A stretch of DNA of 64,000 nucleotides from Porifericola rhodea. GTDB lineage: Bacteria > Bacteroidota > Bacteroidia > Cytophagales > Cyclobacteriaceae. The stretch lies in contig NZ_CP119421.1 in assembly GCF_030506305.1 (NCBI RefSeq), positions 612,354 to 676,353 of the forward strand, given 5' to 3'. Position 1 is the stretch's first letter. The number at the start of each line of letters is the position of its first letter. This document shows, piece by piece, positions 16,399-25,456 of this stretch. Position numbers and translations under genes: made by a program. Below the pieces are notes generated by a model. The model saw only the letters and a program-made list of their open reading frames with translations. It did not search any database and was not told where the DNA came from.

Positions 16399-16472
16399 AG
16401 TGTAGATTAGTGTATTACAAGAGTTGTCCGGATAGTATATACCCCGGCTCAGGTTTATTACTTAGGAAAGAT

Positions 16473-16509
16473 AAAAAAATAGCCGATAAGAAACGATGAT
16501 CTTATCGGC
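16473..16509 (-). terminator. Terminator of the pcrB transcript
   Basis: A 10-bp perfect stem GCCGATAAGA (16482-16491) / TCTTATCGGC (16500-16509) with an 8-base loop is followed on the minus strand by TATTTTTTTAT. It lies between the pcrB-like gene and the start of the Gfo/Idh/MocA gene. Confidence 0.88.
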
Positions 16510-16554
16510 ATAACCTAGTTCTTTGTGGGTAGAGCTTAGGCTTGATGAGCATAT

Positions 16555-17319
16555 TTACACCTTTAACTGTTGGTTATATCGGCTTGTTAGTTCTGCTACC
16601 TTGACTAATAACTCCGGGTTACGCTCTATTCCATTACCTACTACTATTATATCAGCACCAGCCTCATAGGCTTTCGCGGCTTTATGGGCGTTGTCTATTC
16701 CACCACCTACTATCAAAGGTACATCCACCGACTTTCTGACCATGCTAATCATTTTACTACTGATAGGGCGCTCTGCTCCACTTCCGGCATCCATGTAGAT
16801 AAGCCCCAGCCCTAACATCTCGCCAGCAACGGCAGTACAGGCAGCTACAGAGGGTTTATCAGATGGTATAGGTACCGTATTACTCATATAAGAAACGGTA
16901 GTAGCATTACCTGACTCCACGAGCATATAGCCGGTAGGAATTACCTCCAGATTGCTACGTTTGAGTACAGGTGCCGCAACTACGTGCTGCCCAATGAGGA
17001 GGTCAGGGTTTCTACCAGAAATAAGCGATAAAAAAAGAATAGCATCAGCCTCAGGTTCAATATGCATACTACTACCCGGAAAAATAACCGCTGGGATATC
17101 TGTATGCTCTTTGATCAGCCGGATAATCTGGCCAAAGTTATTGCCAGTAATTAAGCTGCCTCCAACAAAGAAGTAGTCTACTTTATTTTCTACTCCCATG
17201 TTAATAATACGCATACAGGCTGTATGCCCCTCAACTTTGTCGGGGTCAATCAGCACAGCAAAGCTTTTCTTTCCTTCTTTCTGACTCTCTATGAGGCTTT
17301 GATGTATTTTAGTCTTCAT
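16555..17319 (-). CDS. Geranylgeranylglyceryl/heptaprenylglyceryl phosphate synthase (PcrB family)
   Basis: This TIM-barrel prenyltransferase joins a polyprenyl diphosphate to glycerol-1-phosphate, giving an ether lipid precursor like those of archaea. The start chosen is the ATG at 17319 (254 residues), which begins MKTKIHQSL and reaches the AVLIDPDKV motif at the usual distance. A longer in-frame extension to 17373 lies inside the upstream gene and is unlikely. Conserved segments are FFVGGSLITG, VIFPGSS, YMDAGSGA and the phosphate-binding VGGGIDN / VVGNGIE near the end. The ATG overlaps the stop of the upstream gene by 11 bases, so the two genes are coupled. Chain length of the prenyl substrate cannot be read off. 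Confidence 0.92.
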   Translation of the reverse strand: MKTKIHQSLIESQKEGKKSFAVLIDPDKVEGHTACMRIINMGVENKVDYFFVGGSLITGNNFGQIIRLIKEHTDIPAVIFPGSSMHIEPEADAILFLSLISGRNPDLLIGQHVVAAPVLKRSNLEVIPTGYMLVESGNATTVSYMSNTVPIPSDKPSVAACTAVAGEMLGLGLIYMDAGSGAERPISSKMISMVRKSVDVPLIVGGGIDNAHKAAKAYEAGADIIVVGNGIERNPELLVKVAELTSRYNQQLKV

Positions 17320-17677
17320 CAATAAGATTATTGTCTCGCAAGAATTGCATAATTCTTTTTCTGAATACTGCAATCAATATTACTATAAGCTGCTCTCTTA
17401 TCAGACGAGAAACTTTAGACTCTTTCTTCATTTTCACCTTGGGCAGTGGGTTATTATCCCGCTCTTCAAACTCCAGGCTTCTACCTTTAAAAGCGCTTTT
17501 TAGTATTTTGTAAACCACATAGGCAGAAACTCCGGCTACTAATAAGCCTGCTCCCCACTCCTTTAGCTTCTGGATATCTTCTTCGTCCAAATCAATTGAG
17601 TCCTGTAAGCTGGCAAGTGCATCAAAAAGGATTTCTTTTTGCTCATCCAGTCTTTCTGTTTCTTTGCTCATAGTCAT
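17309..17677 (-). CDS. Small membrane protein of unknown function upstream of pcrB
   Basis: I do not recognise a family. The 122-residue product has an acidic N-terminal part (1-42), a hydrophobic glycine-containing segment (about 45-62, GLLVAGVSAYVVYKIL), a basic linker (75-95) and a second hydrophobic stretch (about 96-108). Two membrane passes are likely. Its 3' end overlaps the pcrB start by 11 bases, which implies translational coupling and perhaps a link with ether lipid synthesis at the membrane. A second ATG two codons in is equally possible as start. Confidence 0.7.
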   Translation of the reverse strand: MTMSKETERLDEQKEILFDALASLQDSIDLDEEDIQKLKEWGAGLLVAGVSAYVVYKILKSAFKGRSLEFEERDNNPLPKVKMKKESKVSRLIREQLIVILIAVFRKRIMQFLRDNNLIDED

Positions 17678-17806
17678 GATTGTTAAAATAAAAAATTGTG
17701 TGAACTATTAGAGTTCTTTTAAAAATTACCTGAAAAGCAAGTTATAGATGTTACCGGAGATAAGCAATAATTATATATTAAGCCTTTCCCCAAATCAATA
17801 TTGCTC

Positions 17807-18889
17807 TTAAAGTATTCGGTTCAGGTATATAAGTATGAAAGGTACCAGAAAGAACATGAGCACTATGTACAGAAAGCCAAACAGGCGATTGCGCTGGGTG
17901 AGCTTGCCAAAACGCCCCGAAAGTAGCCCCGGAATTCTTCTTAAGGGTTTGTAAGGAAGAAATACCAGCACTCCGAATGAGTTGAAAAGAAAATGTACTA
18001 ATGCAATGCTAATAGCTGCTTCTGACTTAAACAAGGCTGCAATCAGGGCAGTAACGGTAGTACCTATGTTGGCACCAATAATAAACGGAAACGACTTCTG
18101 TAGAGAAACCTTACTGGTAGCTACCAGGGGTACCATTAGCGAAGTAGTGATGGAACTGGACTGTACTGCCGCGGTAATAACACTCCCCCAGGCAAAAGAT
18201 TTATAGGGATTGTTAAACACATAGTCCTGCATGTGGTCTTTAGACTTACCTATAAGGGAAGTATAAATAATCTGCGACATAATTTTGATAGCCGCAAAAA
18301 GGAGTACGAAAGATAGTATTACTAATATCCAACTATTGTCTATGGCTTCCGTTAAGTAAGCGCCAACACTCATGCTTTCCTCTGCTGTAACCTGTGTCTG
18401 AAGCTGAGGGTCTGAGGAAACCTTTACCAACCATGCAGCCATGGTATTGCTTACACCCGATAAAAAGTGGTAGTAGTATTCAAGCGGAAACAAAATGATT
18501 GTCAAGATAATGTTGTACACATCATGTATAGCTCCGGCACTGATGGCTTTTCTAAATTCGCGCTTGCTGGTAATAAAGCCCAGAGAGATAATGGTGCTGG
18601 TAAGAGTTGTACCAATGTTTGCTCCCATAACAATGGGCACGGCAGAGGAAAGACTAAGAGCCCCAGAGCCCACCAGAGCTACAATCATAGCAGTGCTGGT
18701 AGAGCTACTCTGAATAATGGCTGTAAGTAACAACCCAATAAACAATCCGACAAATGGGTTATCGGTAATAGACAGTAAGGTCTCCGCAGCACTTTGCCTA
18801 AGTGACAGGAAGGAGTTACCCATGATATCCAATGCCAGCAGAAACAACAATATCGCTAAAATCACGATAAGTGACTTCCCAAGTGTCAT
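17807..18889 (-). CDS. Na/Pi cotransporter family protein
   Basis: This is an inner-membrane sodium-coupled phosphate (or related anion) transporter of the NptA/SLC34 type. The family's inverted repeat shows as two QSSS motifs: IIQSSSTSTAMIV (Q60 in the numbering used) and AAVQSSSITTSL. Each is followed by a glycine-rich GANIGTT segment. Eight or so hydrophobic segments cover the length. No PhoU domain is attached. A longer frame opens at a TTG at 18985, but that TTG is the -33 element of a good promoter. The ATG at 18889 (360 residues, beginning MTLGKSL) is therefore preferred, with a GTG at 18928 as an alternative. Confidence 0.9.
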   Translation of the reverse strand: MTLGKSLIVILAILLFLLALDIMGNSFLSLRQSAAETLLSITDNPFVGLFIGLLLTAIIQSSSTSTAMIVALVGSGALSLSSAVPIVMGANIGTTLTSTIISLGFITSKREFRKAISAGAIHDVYNIILTIILFPLEYYYHFLSGVSNTMAAWLVKVSSDPQLQTQVTAEESMSVGAYLTEAIDNSWILVILSFVLLFAAIKIMSQIIYTSLIGKSKDHMQDYVFNNPYKSFAWGSVITAAVQSSSITTSLMVPLVATSKVSLQKSFPFIIGANIGTTVTALIAALFKSEAAISIALVHFLFNSFGVLVFLPYKPLRRIPGLLSGRFGKLTQRNRLFGFLYIVLMFFLVPFILIYLNRIL

Positions 18890-18957
18890 CAGACTATCTT
18901 TCTTCTTATTTTGTTCAATAACTTTCACTCCTGTCCAAATGAATTTGACAGCCGATA

Positions 18958-18985
18958 CAAACTTACTATCTTGTTTTGTGATCAA
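18958..18985 (-). promoter_or_regulatory. Promoter of the Na/Pi cotransporter gene
   Basis: On the minus strand TTG (18985-18983), a 17-base spacer and TAAGTTTG (18965-18958) match the Bacteroidota consensus exactly. Transcription would begin near 18951, which places the ATG at 18889 about 60 bases into the mRNA. Confidence 0.62.
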
Positions 18986-19086
18986 GCGTGTTGTGTGCGT
19001 ATACGTATAGCGTTAGAGCCAGAAAGGCTATAAAGTGCAAAGCTATGAAGCAGAAGCCAAAATTACTCGTGTTTATTGTGAAGCAA

Positions 19087-19117
19087 TTGTTAAGTTTTTT
19101 CTTCTGTCATACTTTTG
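19087..19117 (+). promoter_or_regulatory. Promoter upstream of truA
   Basis: TTG (19087-19089), a 20-base spacer and TACTTTTG (19110-19117, exact TAnnTTTG) give a start near 19124. A second exact -7 element, TAGTTTTG (19184-19191), lies closer to the gene but without a clear -33 TTG. Between them is a 14-bp AT palindrome (19129-19142). Confidence 0.5.
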
Positions 19118-19249
19118 TCCTATCTCGCAATTTTATAAAATTTTGTGAGTACAGGAAAATTTTAAGAGGTTTTCTATTATTCATAGTTTTGAAGTAGAAT
19201 ACTTATATACTCAGAGCTTTTAGCCCAATTATATTAAACAAACCTTAGT

Positions 19250-20026
19250 GTGCGCTATTTTTTAAAGATTAGTTACAAAGGAAGCGAATACCATGGCTGG
19301 CAGGTGCAGCAAAACGCTAGAAGTGTACAGGGCCTTATTAACGAAACGCTTAGCAAAATACTGGGAGAAGATATTAGCGTAGCCGGTAGCGGACGTACAG
19401 ACACTGGCGTACATGCCCTGGAGCAGTATGCACATTTTGATACGCCACAGCTATTAGACTTACAGCAACATTTGTATCGTTTTAATGCCCTTTTGCCAGA
19501 CGATATTGTCGTACACGAAATATTGCCGGTACAGAAAAACGCACATGCCCGTTTTGATGCTCAGTTAAGAAGTTATCAATACCATATTCACCAGGAAAAA
19601 AATGCTTTTCTAAAGGGCTATAGCTATTACTTCCGCCCAGAACTTGATATACTGCTAATGAACCAGGCGGCAACAAAACTAGCTTGCGGCCAAGAACAGG
19701 ATTATGCCTGCTTTAATAAGTCGGGCGGAGGTCAGGAAAATACCCTGTGCCGTATAGATCAGGCACATTGGCTGCAGAAAGAGAATAGTAGGCTGGTCTT
19801 TCATATTTCTGCTAACCGTTTTTTAAGAAATATGGTAAGAGCTATAGTAGGCACCATGCTGGATATTGGAAGCCGAAGAATAAGCCTGGAGCAGTTTGAT
19901 GAAATTTTGCATAGCGGAAAGCGTAGCAAAGCTGGTCGTTCGGTACCAGCAGAAGGCCTCTACCTGAGTGAGGTCTGCTACCCGGAAGAAATTTTTACCG
20001 TTGTCTCGTCATTTCGTACAACTTAG
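19250..20026 (+). CDS. truA: tRNA pseudouridine(38-40) synthase TruA
   Basis: The 258-residue enzyme converts uridines 38-40 in the tRNA anticodon arm to pseudouridine. The start is GTG at 19250, giving the canonical beginning MRYFLKISYKGSEYHGWQ. The catalytic aspartate is D51 in AGSGRTDTGVHA. Downstream are the FDAQLRSYQY and FLRNMVRAIVG segments that are typical of TruA. The gene stops 25 bases before the ABC exporter gene on the same strand, so the two are probably co-transcribed. Confidence 0.96.
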   Translation: MRYFLKISYKGSEYHGWQVQQNARSVQGLINETLSKILGEDISVAGSGRTDTGVHALEQYAHFDTPQLLDLQQHLYRFNALLPDDIVVHEILPVQKNAHARFDAQLRSYQYHIHQEKNAFLKGYSYYFRPELDILLMNQAATKLACGQEQDYACFNKSGGGQENTLCRIDQAHWLQKENSRLVFHISANRFLRNMVRAIVGTMLDIGSRRISLEQFDEILHSGKRSKAGRSVPAEGLYLSEVCYPEEIFTVVSSFRTT

Positions 20027-20051
20027 CAGCAGCTTTTGAGTATTAATAGTT

Positions 20052-21815
20052 ATGAATAAAGAAAAAACCAGCAGTGGCGACATTATTGACCTTGATGTAC
20101 TCCGCAGGATATTTCAGTTCGTAAAGCCTTATAAGTTTCGCTTTTACAGTCTGGTAGCCCTTACCATACTGGTTGCTTTTCTGGCTCCAGCCCTACCCTT
20201 TTTAGTACAAAAAGCGATAGATGGCTATATACTTGCCGGTGATTATCAGGGGCTGGTGTATATGACTATAGCTCTGGTATCGCTCTTAGTAGTACAGGGT
20301 GTAGTGCAGTATTTGCATACCTTTTTATCTGGCTGGTTAGGTCAGCATGTAATTAAAGATATACGTATTAAGCTCTATCAGCATCTGCTTAACCTCAGAC
20401 TCAAATATTTTGACAATACACCCATTGGTAGGCTGGTTACCCGAAACGTATCTGACATTGAAACCCTATCCGATATTTTTAGCCAGGGTGTGGCAGCTAT
20501 TATTGGCGACTTCTTACAAATTATTGTCATACTTAGCGTCATGCTCTACATAGATTGGGAGCTTACTTTAGTGAGTTTGTCTACGCTTCCTCTGCTCATT
20601 TTAAGCACTTATGTATTCAAAGAAAAAATAAAGGTAGCTTTTAACGATGTGCGAAATGCTGTATCTAACCTTAACTCTTTTGTACAGGAACATATTACCG
20701 GCATGAGCATCGTACAAATATTTGGTAGCGAGAAGCTTGAGTCTGACCGGTTTAAAGAAATTAATGAAGAACATAAACAGGCACACCTTAAGTCTGTAAT
20801 GTACTACTCTATTTACTACCCTGTGGCTGAAGTCATACAGGCTACTGGCATTGGTCTATTGGTATGGTACGGGGCGCGCGGCGTACTTAATGATGACGTA
20901 ACTATTGGTATTTTGATAGCCTTTATTATGTACATCAATATGTTTTTCCGCCCGATTCGGCAAATAGCTGACCGCTTCAACACCCTTCAGCTAGGTATCG
21001 TAAGTTCTTCCCGGATTCTTAAAATTCTGGATAGCAATGAGCATATCCCTAATAATGGAACTCATGCTCCTGACCATATTAATGGTGAGGTGGTCTTTAA
21101 CAACGTCTGGTTTGCCTACAACGAAAGGGACTATGTGCTCAAAGATATCAACTTTGATGTAAAGCCAGGCGAAACCCTGGCATTGGTAGGCGCTACCGGT
21201 GCCGGCAAATCTTCAGTGATCAACCTTCTGAATCGTTTTTATGATATTAAGCGCGGAGATATACTGATAGACGGTGTAGAAATTAAAGAATATGATCTGA
21301 ACATTCTGAGGCATCATATCGGTGTAGTATTGCAGGATGTATTTCTGTTCTCCGATACGATAGAAAAAAATATTACCCTCGGAAACCCTGACATTAGCCG
21401 TGAAAAAGTAATTGAAGCCGCTGAACTGGTAGGGGCACGTAAATTTATTGAGCGCCTGCCCGGAGGATTTGATTATAATGTTATGGAAAGGGGCGCTACA
21501 CTCTCTGTAGGCCAACGCCAACTGATTTCTTTTGTAAGAGCAATGGTTTATAACCCTAAAATTATTGTTCTGGATGAGGCAACTTCATCAGTAGATACTG
21601 AAACAGAAGAGCTGATACAGGAAGCGGTAGCCAAACTGATGAAGGGAAGAACCTCAATTGTTATTGCCCACCGTTTGTCTACGATACAGAGTGCCGATCA
21701 GATTATAGTTCTGGACCATGGCGAAATCAAAGAGAAAGGAACACATCAGGAGCTTTTAGATCTGAAAGGCTATTATGCTCAGCTCCACCAGATGCAATAC
21801 AAGGAGGTAGTTTAA
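20052..21815 (+). CDS. MsbA-like ABC exporter (fused membrane and ATPase domains)
   Basis: The 587-residue half-transporter has six membrane segments in the first 320 residues. The C-terminal nucleotide-binding domain has Walker A GATGAGKS at 380-387, the signature LSVGQ (484-488, V in place of the usual G), Walker B IIVLDE (504-509), and the H-loop H540. It would dimerise in the inner membrane and export a hydrophobic compound, a lipid or drug. Family assignment does not settle the substrate. It follows truA closely and converges on the malic enzyme gene with only 25 bases between. Confidence 0.92.
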   Translation: MNKEKTSSGDIIDLDVLRRIFQFVKPYKFRFYSLVALTILVAFLAPALPFLVQKAIDGYILAGDYQGLVYMTIALVSLLVVQGVVQYLHTFLSGWLGQHVIKDIRIKLYQHLLNLRLKYFDNTPIGRLVTRNVSDIETLSDIFSQGVAAIIGDFLQIIVILSVMLYIDWELTLVSLSTLPLLILSTYVFKEKIKVAFNDVRNAVSNLNSFVQEHITGMSIVQIFGSEKLESDRFKEINEEHKQAHLKSVMYYSIYYPVAEVIQATGIGLLVWYGARGVLNDDVTIGILIAFIMYINMFFRPIRQIADRFNTLQLGIVSSSRILKILDSNEHIPNNGTHAPDHINGEVVFNNVWFAYNERDYVLKDINFDVKPGETLALVGATGAGKSSVINLLNRFYDIKRGDILIDGVEIKEYDLNILRHHIGVVLQDVFLFSDTIEKNITLGNPDISREKVIEAAELVGARKFIERLPGGFDYNVMERGATLSVGQRQLISFVRAMVYNPKIIVLDEATSSVDTETEELIQEAVAKLMKGRTSIVIAHRLSTIQSADQIIVLDHGEIKEKGTHQELLDLKGYYAQLHQMQYKEVV

Positions 21816-21840
21816 TCCACTACCCCCCTCTTCTACAGTT

Positions 21841-24144
21841 TTATATTCTGATTCTTTCAAAAGCCTGAGCGTCTAATACCGCAATAGCTACCATATTAAC
21901 AATCTCTCTAATGGTACTTCCTTGCTGCAACACATGTACGGGGCGGTTCATACCCAGGAGTATAGGCCCAATAGCTTCAGCTCCACCAATCTCCATCAGT
22001 AGCTTATAAGCTATGTTACCAGAGGTCAGGTCAGGAAAGATAAAGGTGTTTGCTCCTTCATCTACCAAACGGCTGAAGGGGTACAGCTCTCGCTGCATTT
22101 CGGTATTTAGAGCTGTATTTGCCTGTATATCACCTTCTATAATCATGTCAGGCCAGCGTTCGCGCGCCATAGTTACCGCTTTAGCTGCTTTAGCAGGCAC
22201 ATCTCCCTTGCTGGAGCCAAAGTTAGAGTATGATAAGGAAGCGATACGAGGAGTAATGCCAAAAGAATTGACCGCAGATGCTGTGAGACCAATTATATCT
22301 ACTAACTCTTCAGCACTAGGGTTTACATTTACTGTAGTATCTGCAAAGAAGAATGTTCCCTTTTTGTTAGAGATAATATACATCCCAGCCACACGTTTCA
22401 CCTCATTACTAACTCCAATTACTCTCAGAGCCGGTAGTATAGTTTTAGGGTAGTCGCTGGTAAGACCAGAAATAAACGCATCAGCCTCTCCTACCTTTAC
22501 CATAGTGGTGCCGTAATAGTTACGAGAACGCATCAGGCGGCGAGCCTCATAGCGTGTCATTCCCTTACGCTTTCTTTTTTCGTAGAGCAGATCTCCAAAG
22601 TCACCTATCTTTTCGTCGTCTGCCTTTGCCGGGTCTATTATCTGACAGGCAGAGAGTTCCAATTTGTGGTCTGCTATCAGTTGATGAATTTTTTCTTCAT
22701 TTCCTAAAAGTATAGGTATGGCTATCTGCTCATCCTGAAGTATCTGGGCAGCTTTTAGAATCTTCTGATCTTCGGCTTCAGCAAAAACAACTCTTTTAGG
22801 CTGCTTTTTCGCTTTACTAATCACCTGCGACATCAACTTTTGATCTATACCGATACGCTGCTGCAACTCTACATGGTATTGCTCCCAATCTGTAATATGT
22901 GTTCTTGCTACCCCGCTATCCATAGCTGCTTTGGCTACTGCCGGTGAAATGACAGTTATCAGACGAGGATCTAAAGGTTTGGGAATAAGGTAATCTTTTC
23001 CAAAAATTATTTTTTCGCTGCTGTAAGCTTTATTGACAATCTCTGGAGTAGGTTCTTTAGCAAGCTTTGCCAGTGCTTTTACCGCGGCCAGCTTCATTTC
23101 TTCATTAATTGCTGTAGCACGCACATCCAGAGCTCCTCTAAATATATAAGGAAAGCCTAATACGTTATTTACCTGGTTAGGATGATCAGAACGTCCTGTA
23201 GCCATCACAATATCCTCACGACTTGCCATTGCCAAATCATAATTGATTTCAGGATCTGGGTTTGCCAGTGCAAAAACTACCGGATTATCAGCCATAGACC
23301 TAATCATATCCTGAGAAACGATATTGGCTGCTGACAAACCTAAAAATACATCCGCGCCTTTCATTGCTTCAGCCAGGGAGTTAACATCACGCTTAGTCGC
23401 AAAGATAGACCTGATCTCGTCCAGGTCTTCTCTGCCTTGTTTAAGCACTCCGTTAATATCGCACATTACAATATTCTCGGTCTTTACTCCCAGCATATTA
23501 AAAAGGCGTGTACAGGCCATAGCAGAAGCTCCTGCACCACTAACTACCAGCTTTACCTTCGAGATATCTTTCTCTACCAGTTCCAACGCATTAAGCAATG
23601 CTGCTCCGGTAATGATCGCTGTGCCATGCTGATCATCGTGGATCACAGGGATATTCATCTCCTTTTTCAGCCTTTCTTCAATTTCAAAACATTCCGGAGC
23701 TTTAATATCTTCCAGATTTATTCCACCGAAAGTCGGCTCTAATGACTTAACTACTTTTACAAAAGCATCTGGGTCAGTTACGTCAACTTCAAGGTCAAAA
23801 ACATCTATTCCTGCGAATTTTTTAAAGAGTACCCCCTTCCCTTCCATTACTGGTTTAGAGGCTTCCGGTCCAATATCACCAAGGCCCAATACAGCGGTAC
23901 CGTTGGAAATTACGCCCACTAGATTACCCTTGGCTGTATACTTATAGACATTTTCTTTGTCAGCAGCTATTTCTTTACAGGGCTCAGCTACCCCAGGAGA
24001 GTATGCAAGTGCAAGGTCAATCTGAGAACTTAATAGCTTGGTAGGGACGACCTCTATTTTTCCGGGTTGGCCTTGAGTATGATAATTTAAGGCATCTTCT
24101 CGCCTTATCTTAATTGATCTGAATTGTTGAACTTTTCCTTCCAA
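21841..24144 (-). CDS. maeB: NADP-dependent malic enzyme with C-terminal phosphotransacetylase-like domain (MaeB type)
   Basis: The enzyme oxidatively decarboxylates malate to pyruvate with NAD(P)+. An N-terminal malic enzyme region (about 430 residues) includes [11 protein letters not shown]-like [14 protein letters not shown] and the nucleotide motif [17 protein letters not shown] phosphotransacetylase-like domain follows (about 340 residues), in this family thought to be regulatory rather than catalytic. The open frame continues to a TTG at 24201, but that TTG is part of a TAGATTTG promoter element directly after a terminator. The next in-frame start is TTG at 24144, giving 767 residues. 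The choice of this TTG is inferred; no ATG is available before the conserved IRREDAL region. Confidence 0.9.
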   Translation of the reverse strand: MEGKVQQFRSIKIRREDALNYHTQGQPGKIEVVPTKLLSSQIDLALAYSPGVAEPCKEIAADKENVYKYTAKGNLVGVISNGTAVLGLGDIGPEASKPVMEGKGVLFKKFAGIDVFDLEVDVTDPDAFVKVVKSLEPTFGGINLEDIKAPECFEIEERLKKEMNIPVIHDDQHGTAIITGAALLNALELVEKDISKVKLVVSGAGASAMACTRLFNMLGVKTENIVMCDINGVLKQGREDLDEIRSIFATKRDVNSLAEAMKGADVFLGLSAANIVSQDMIRSMADNPVVFALANPDPEINYDLAMASREDIVMATGRSDHPNQVNNVLGFPYIFRGALDVRATAINEEMKLAAVKALAKLAKEPTPEIVNKAYSSEKIIFGKDYLIPKPLDPRLITVISPAVAKAAMDSGVARTHITDWEQYHVELQQRIGIDQKLMSQVISKAKKQPKRVVFAEAEDQKILKAAQILQDEQIAIPILLGNEEKIHQLIADHKLELSACQIIDPAKADDEKIGDFGDLLYEKRKRKGMTRYEARRLMRSRNYYGTTMVKVGEADAFISGLTSDYPKTILPALRVIGVSNEVKRVAGMYIISNKKGTFFFADTTVNVNPSAEELVDIIGLTASAVNSFGITPRIASLSYSNFGSSKGDVPAKAAKAVTMARERWPDMIIEGDIQANTALNTEMQRELYPFSRLVDEGANTFIFPDLTSGNIAYKLLMEIGGAEAIGPILLGMNRPVHVLQQGSTIREIVNMVAIAVLDAQAFERIRI

Positions 24145-24198
24145 TTTTCTTCTTTTTTTGGGTACCGTAAAAGTAGCAATTATTAGCCATCTACTCTT

Positions 24199-24206
24199 CA
24201 AATCTA
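24199..24206 (-). promoter_or_regulatory. -7 promoter element of maeB
   Basis: The minus strand reads TAGATTTG (24206-24199), an exact TAnnTTTG match, about 18 bases after the T-run of the upstream terminator. The same octamer occurs in the ECF sigma factor promoter at 57950. No TTG is found at the expected -33 position. Confidence 0.45.
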
Positions 24207-24223
24207 AAGAAAGAAAAGGGCAT

Positions 24224-24250
24224 AAAAAAAGCCACGTTTAACTCGTGGCC
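24224..24250 (-). terminator. Terminator of the DUF4837 gene, overlapping its stop codon
   Basis: On the minus strand GGCCACG/CGTGGC pairs across a loop that holds the TAA stop codon (24238-24240) and is followed by seven T (24230-24224). It separates the envelope block from maeB. Confidence 0.85.
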
Positions 24251-25350
24251 TGTTTCTGATTTATTTCAGAGGCTGTTTTAAAGGTATTGAGGATGGCCTC
24301 TATCTCTCTTATGAACGGTCTCTTCTGTTTACTGGGGCTATAAACAAAGCCTTCTATGTAATAAAGTCTGCCACTATCTTCATCTACAAAAGTGTAGCTG
24401 AGGAATGGTCCACCCATAGAGTTGTTAGTTAGTTTCCATAAGCCTCGGGTTTCTATAGCATACTTGCCATTAAAGTTGACTGTATCATGCTCTATAGGAG
24501 CCAAAGATTGTACAGTCATATGAGTAGTACTATCATCAGCCAGATACTGTTTTGCAATCTGCTCTCTAAACTCCATAATGCTCTCAGGTTTAAAAGCCTC
24601 TTCTGAAGTATAGTCTTTGTAAGCTACAATGATACTTTTATCAACTTCATCTCCTAGATTTCTAATCCACACGAAATTGTCAGCATCTTTTCTAGGTACC
24701 TGCTCATAACCATAGGGTACTTTCAGGTAAAATTCATACTCCTCTAACAAGTAACGGTTGACTGTTTTTCTTTCGTTGGCTTTATAAAGGTTTTGTCTTA
24801 AACGATTAATCTCAACTTCATGAAAGTGATTTCTGACCTCTTCCCGGTTGTTCTTTAAATTATCAATAAGCGCATCTTCTGATGTACCAAACAGGAAAAG
24901 TACCTCCTGACCTTTAGCAAACTGGTTTTTTTTACTAAACTGAAACAGGTTTGGATCTTCTTCTATTCTTGAGACTGAGGATTGCGTAAAATAGCTTTTC
25001 ATCTTTTTTCCAGCCATACTTTCGTTATCAAGAGTGGCTACAAAAAGCATATTTTTAGCATTCTTCAGTACCTTGTTTAGTTTAAAGGGATCTACGTACC
25101 TCACAGAAAAATAAGGTTCGGGTTGAGGTAGGCCAGGCATGGCTTTAAGAAAAGTTTGACGCAGTTCATCTCCCAGATCTCCATGCCATAAAGCAGAGTC
25201 CATAACGAGTACTACTTCTCCGGCAGCTCCACGGGCCGTAGGTAAAGTATCAGTAGATGAACTACCTCCTTCGCTACAAGCCCCAAACAGCCCTATCAGA
25301 CCAATAATTAATATTGATGGAATGTATAAGGAAAGTTTCTCTATGTTCAC
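24238..25350 (-). CDS. DUF4837 family lipoprotein
   Basis: The 370-residue protein has a lipoprotein signal ending at C25 (LFGAC), followed by a serine/glycine linker and a globular domain. The domain carries the family's RGAAGEVVLVMD start, SVRYVDPFKLNKVL and a C-terminal GPFLSYTFVDE segment, which I associate with the Bacteroidota-specific DUF4837. Its function is unknown. The start is GTG; no upstream ATG is available. It is the last gene of the minus-strand block that includes the MltD-like transglycosylase, so a role in envelope maintenance is a guess from context. Confidence 0.8.
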   Translation of the reverse strand: MNIEKLSLYIPSILIIGLIGLFGACSEGGSSSTDTLPTARGAAGEVVLVMDSALWHGDLGDELRQTFLKAMPGLPQPEPYFSVRYVDPFKLNKVLKNAKNMLFVATLDNESMAGKKMKSYFTQSSVSRIEEDPNLFQFSKKNQFAKGQEVLFLFGTSEDALIDNLKNNREEVRNHFHEVEINRLRQNLYKANERKTVNRYLLEEYEFYLKVPYGYEQVPRKDADNFVWIRNLGDEVDKSIIVAYKDYTSEEAFKPESIMEFREQIAKQYLADDSTTHMTVQSLAPIEHDTVNFNGKYAIETRGLWKLTNNSMGGPFLSYTFVDEDSGRLYYIEGFVYSPSKQKRPFIREIEAILNTFKTASEINQKQATS

Positions 25351-25456
25351 AATCGATAAATTTTAGTGTTTGCAAGCTCAAAATACAATAATGAGTCTTT
25401 TTCACCTTGTATAACACAAAATTTCTTTTTCAAGTTGTGTTCAGAGAAATAAAATA

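Noticed and set aside
22013-22453. 146-residue plus-strand frame opposite maeB
   Set aside because: It lies opposite the phosphotransacetylase-like domain and has no independent coding evidence.
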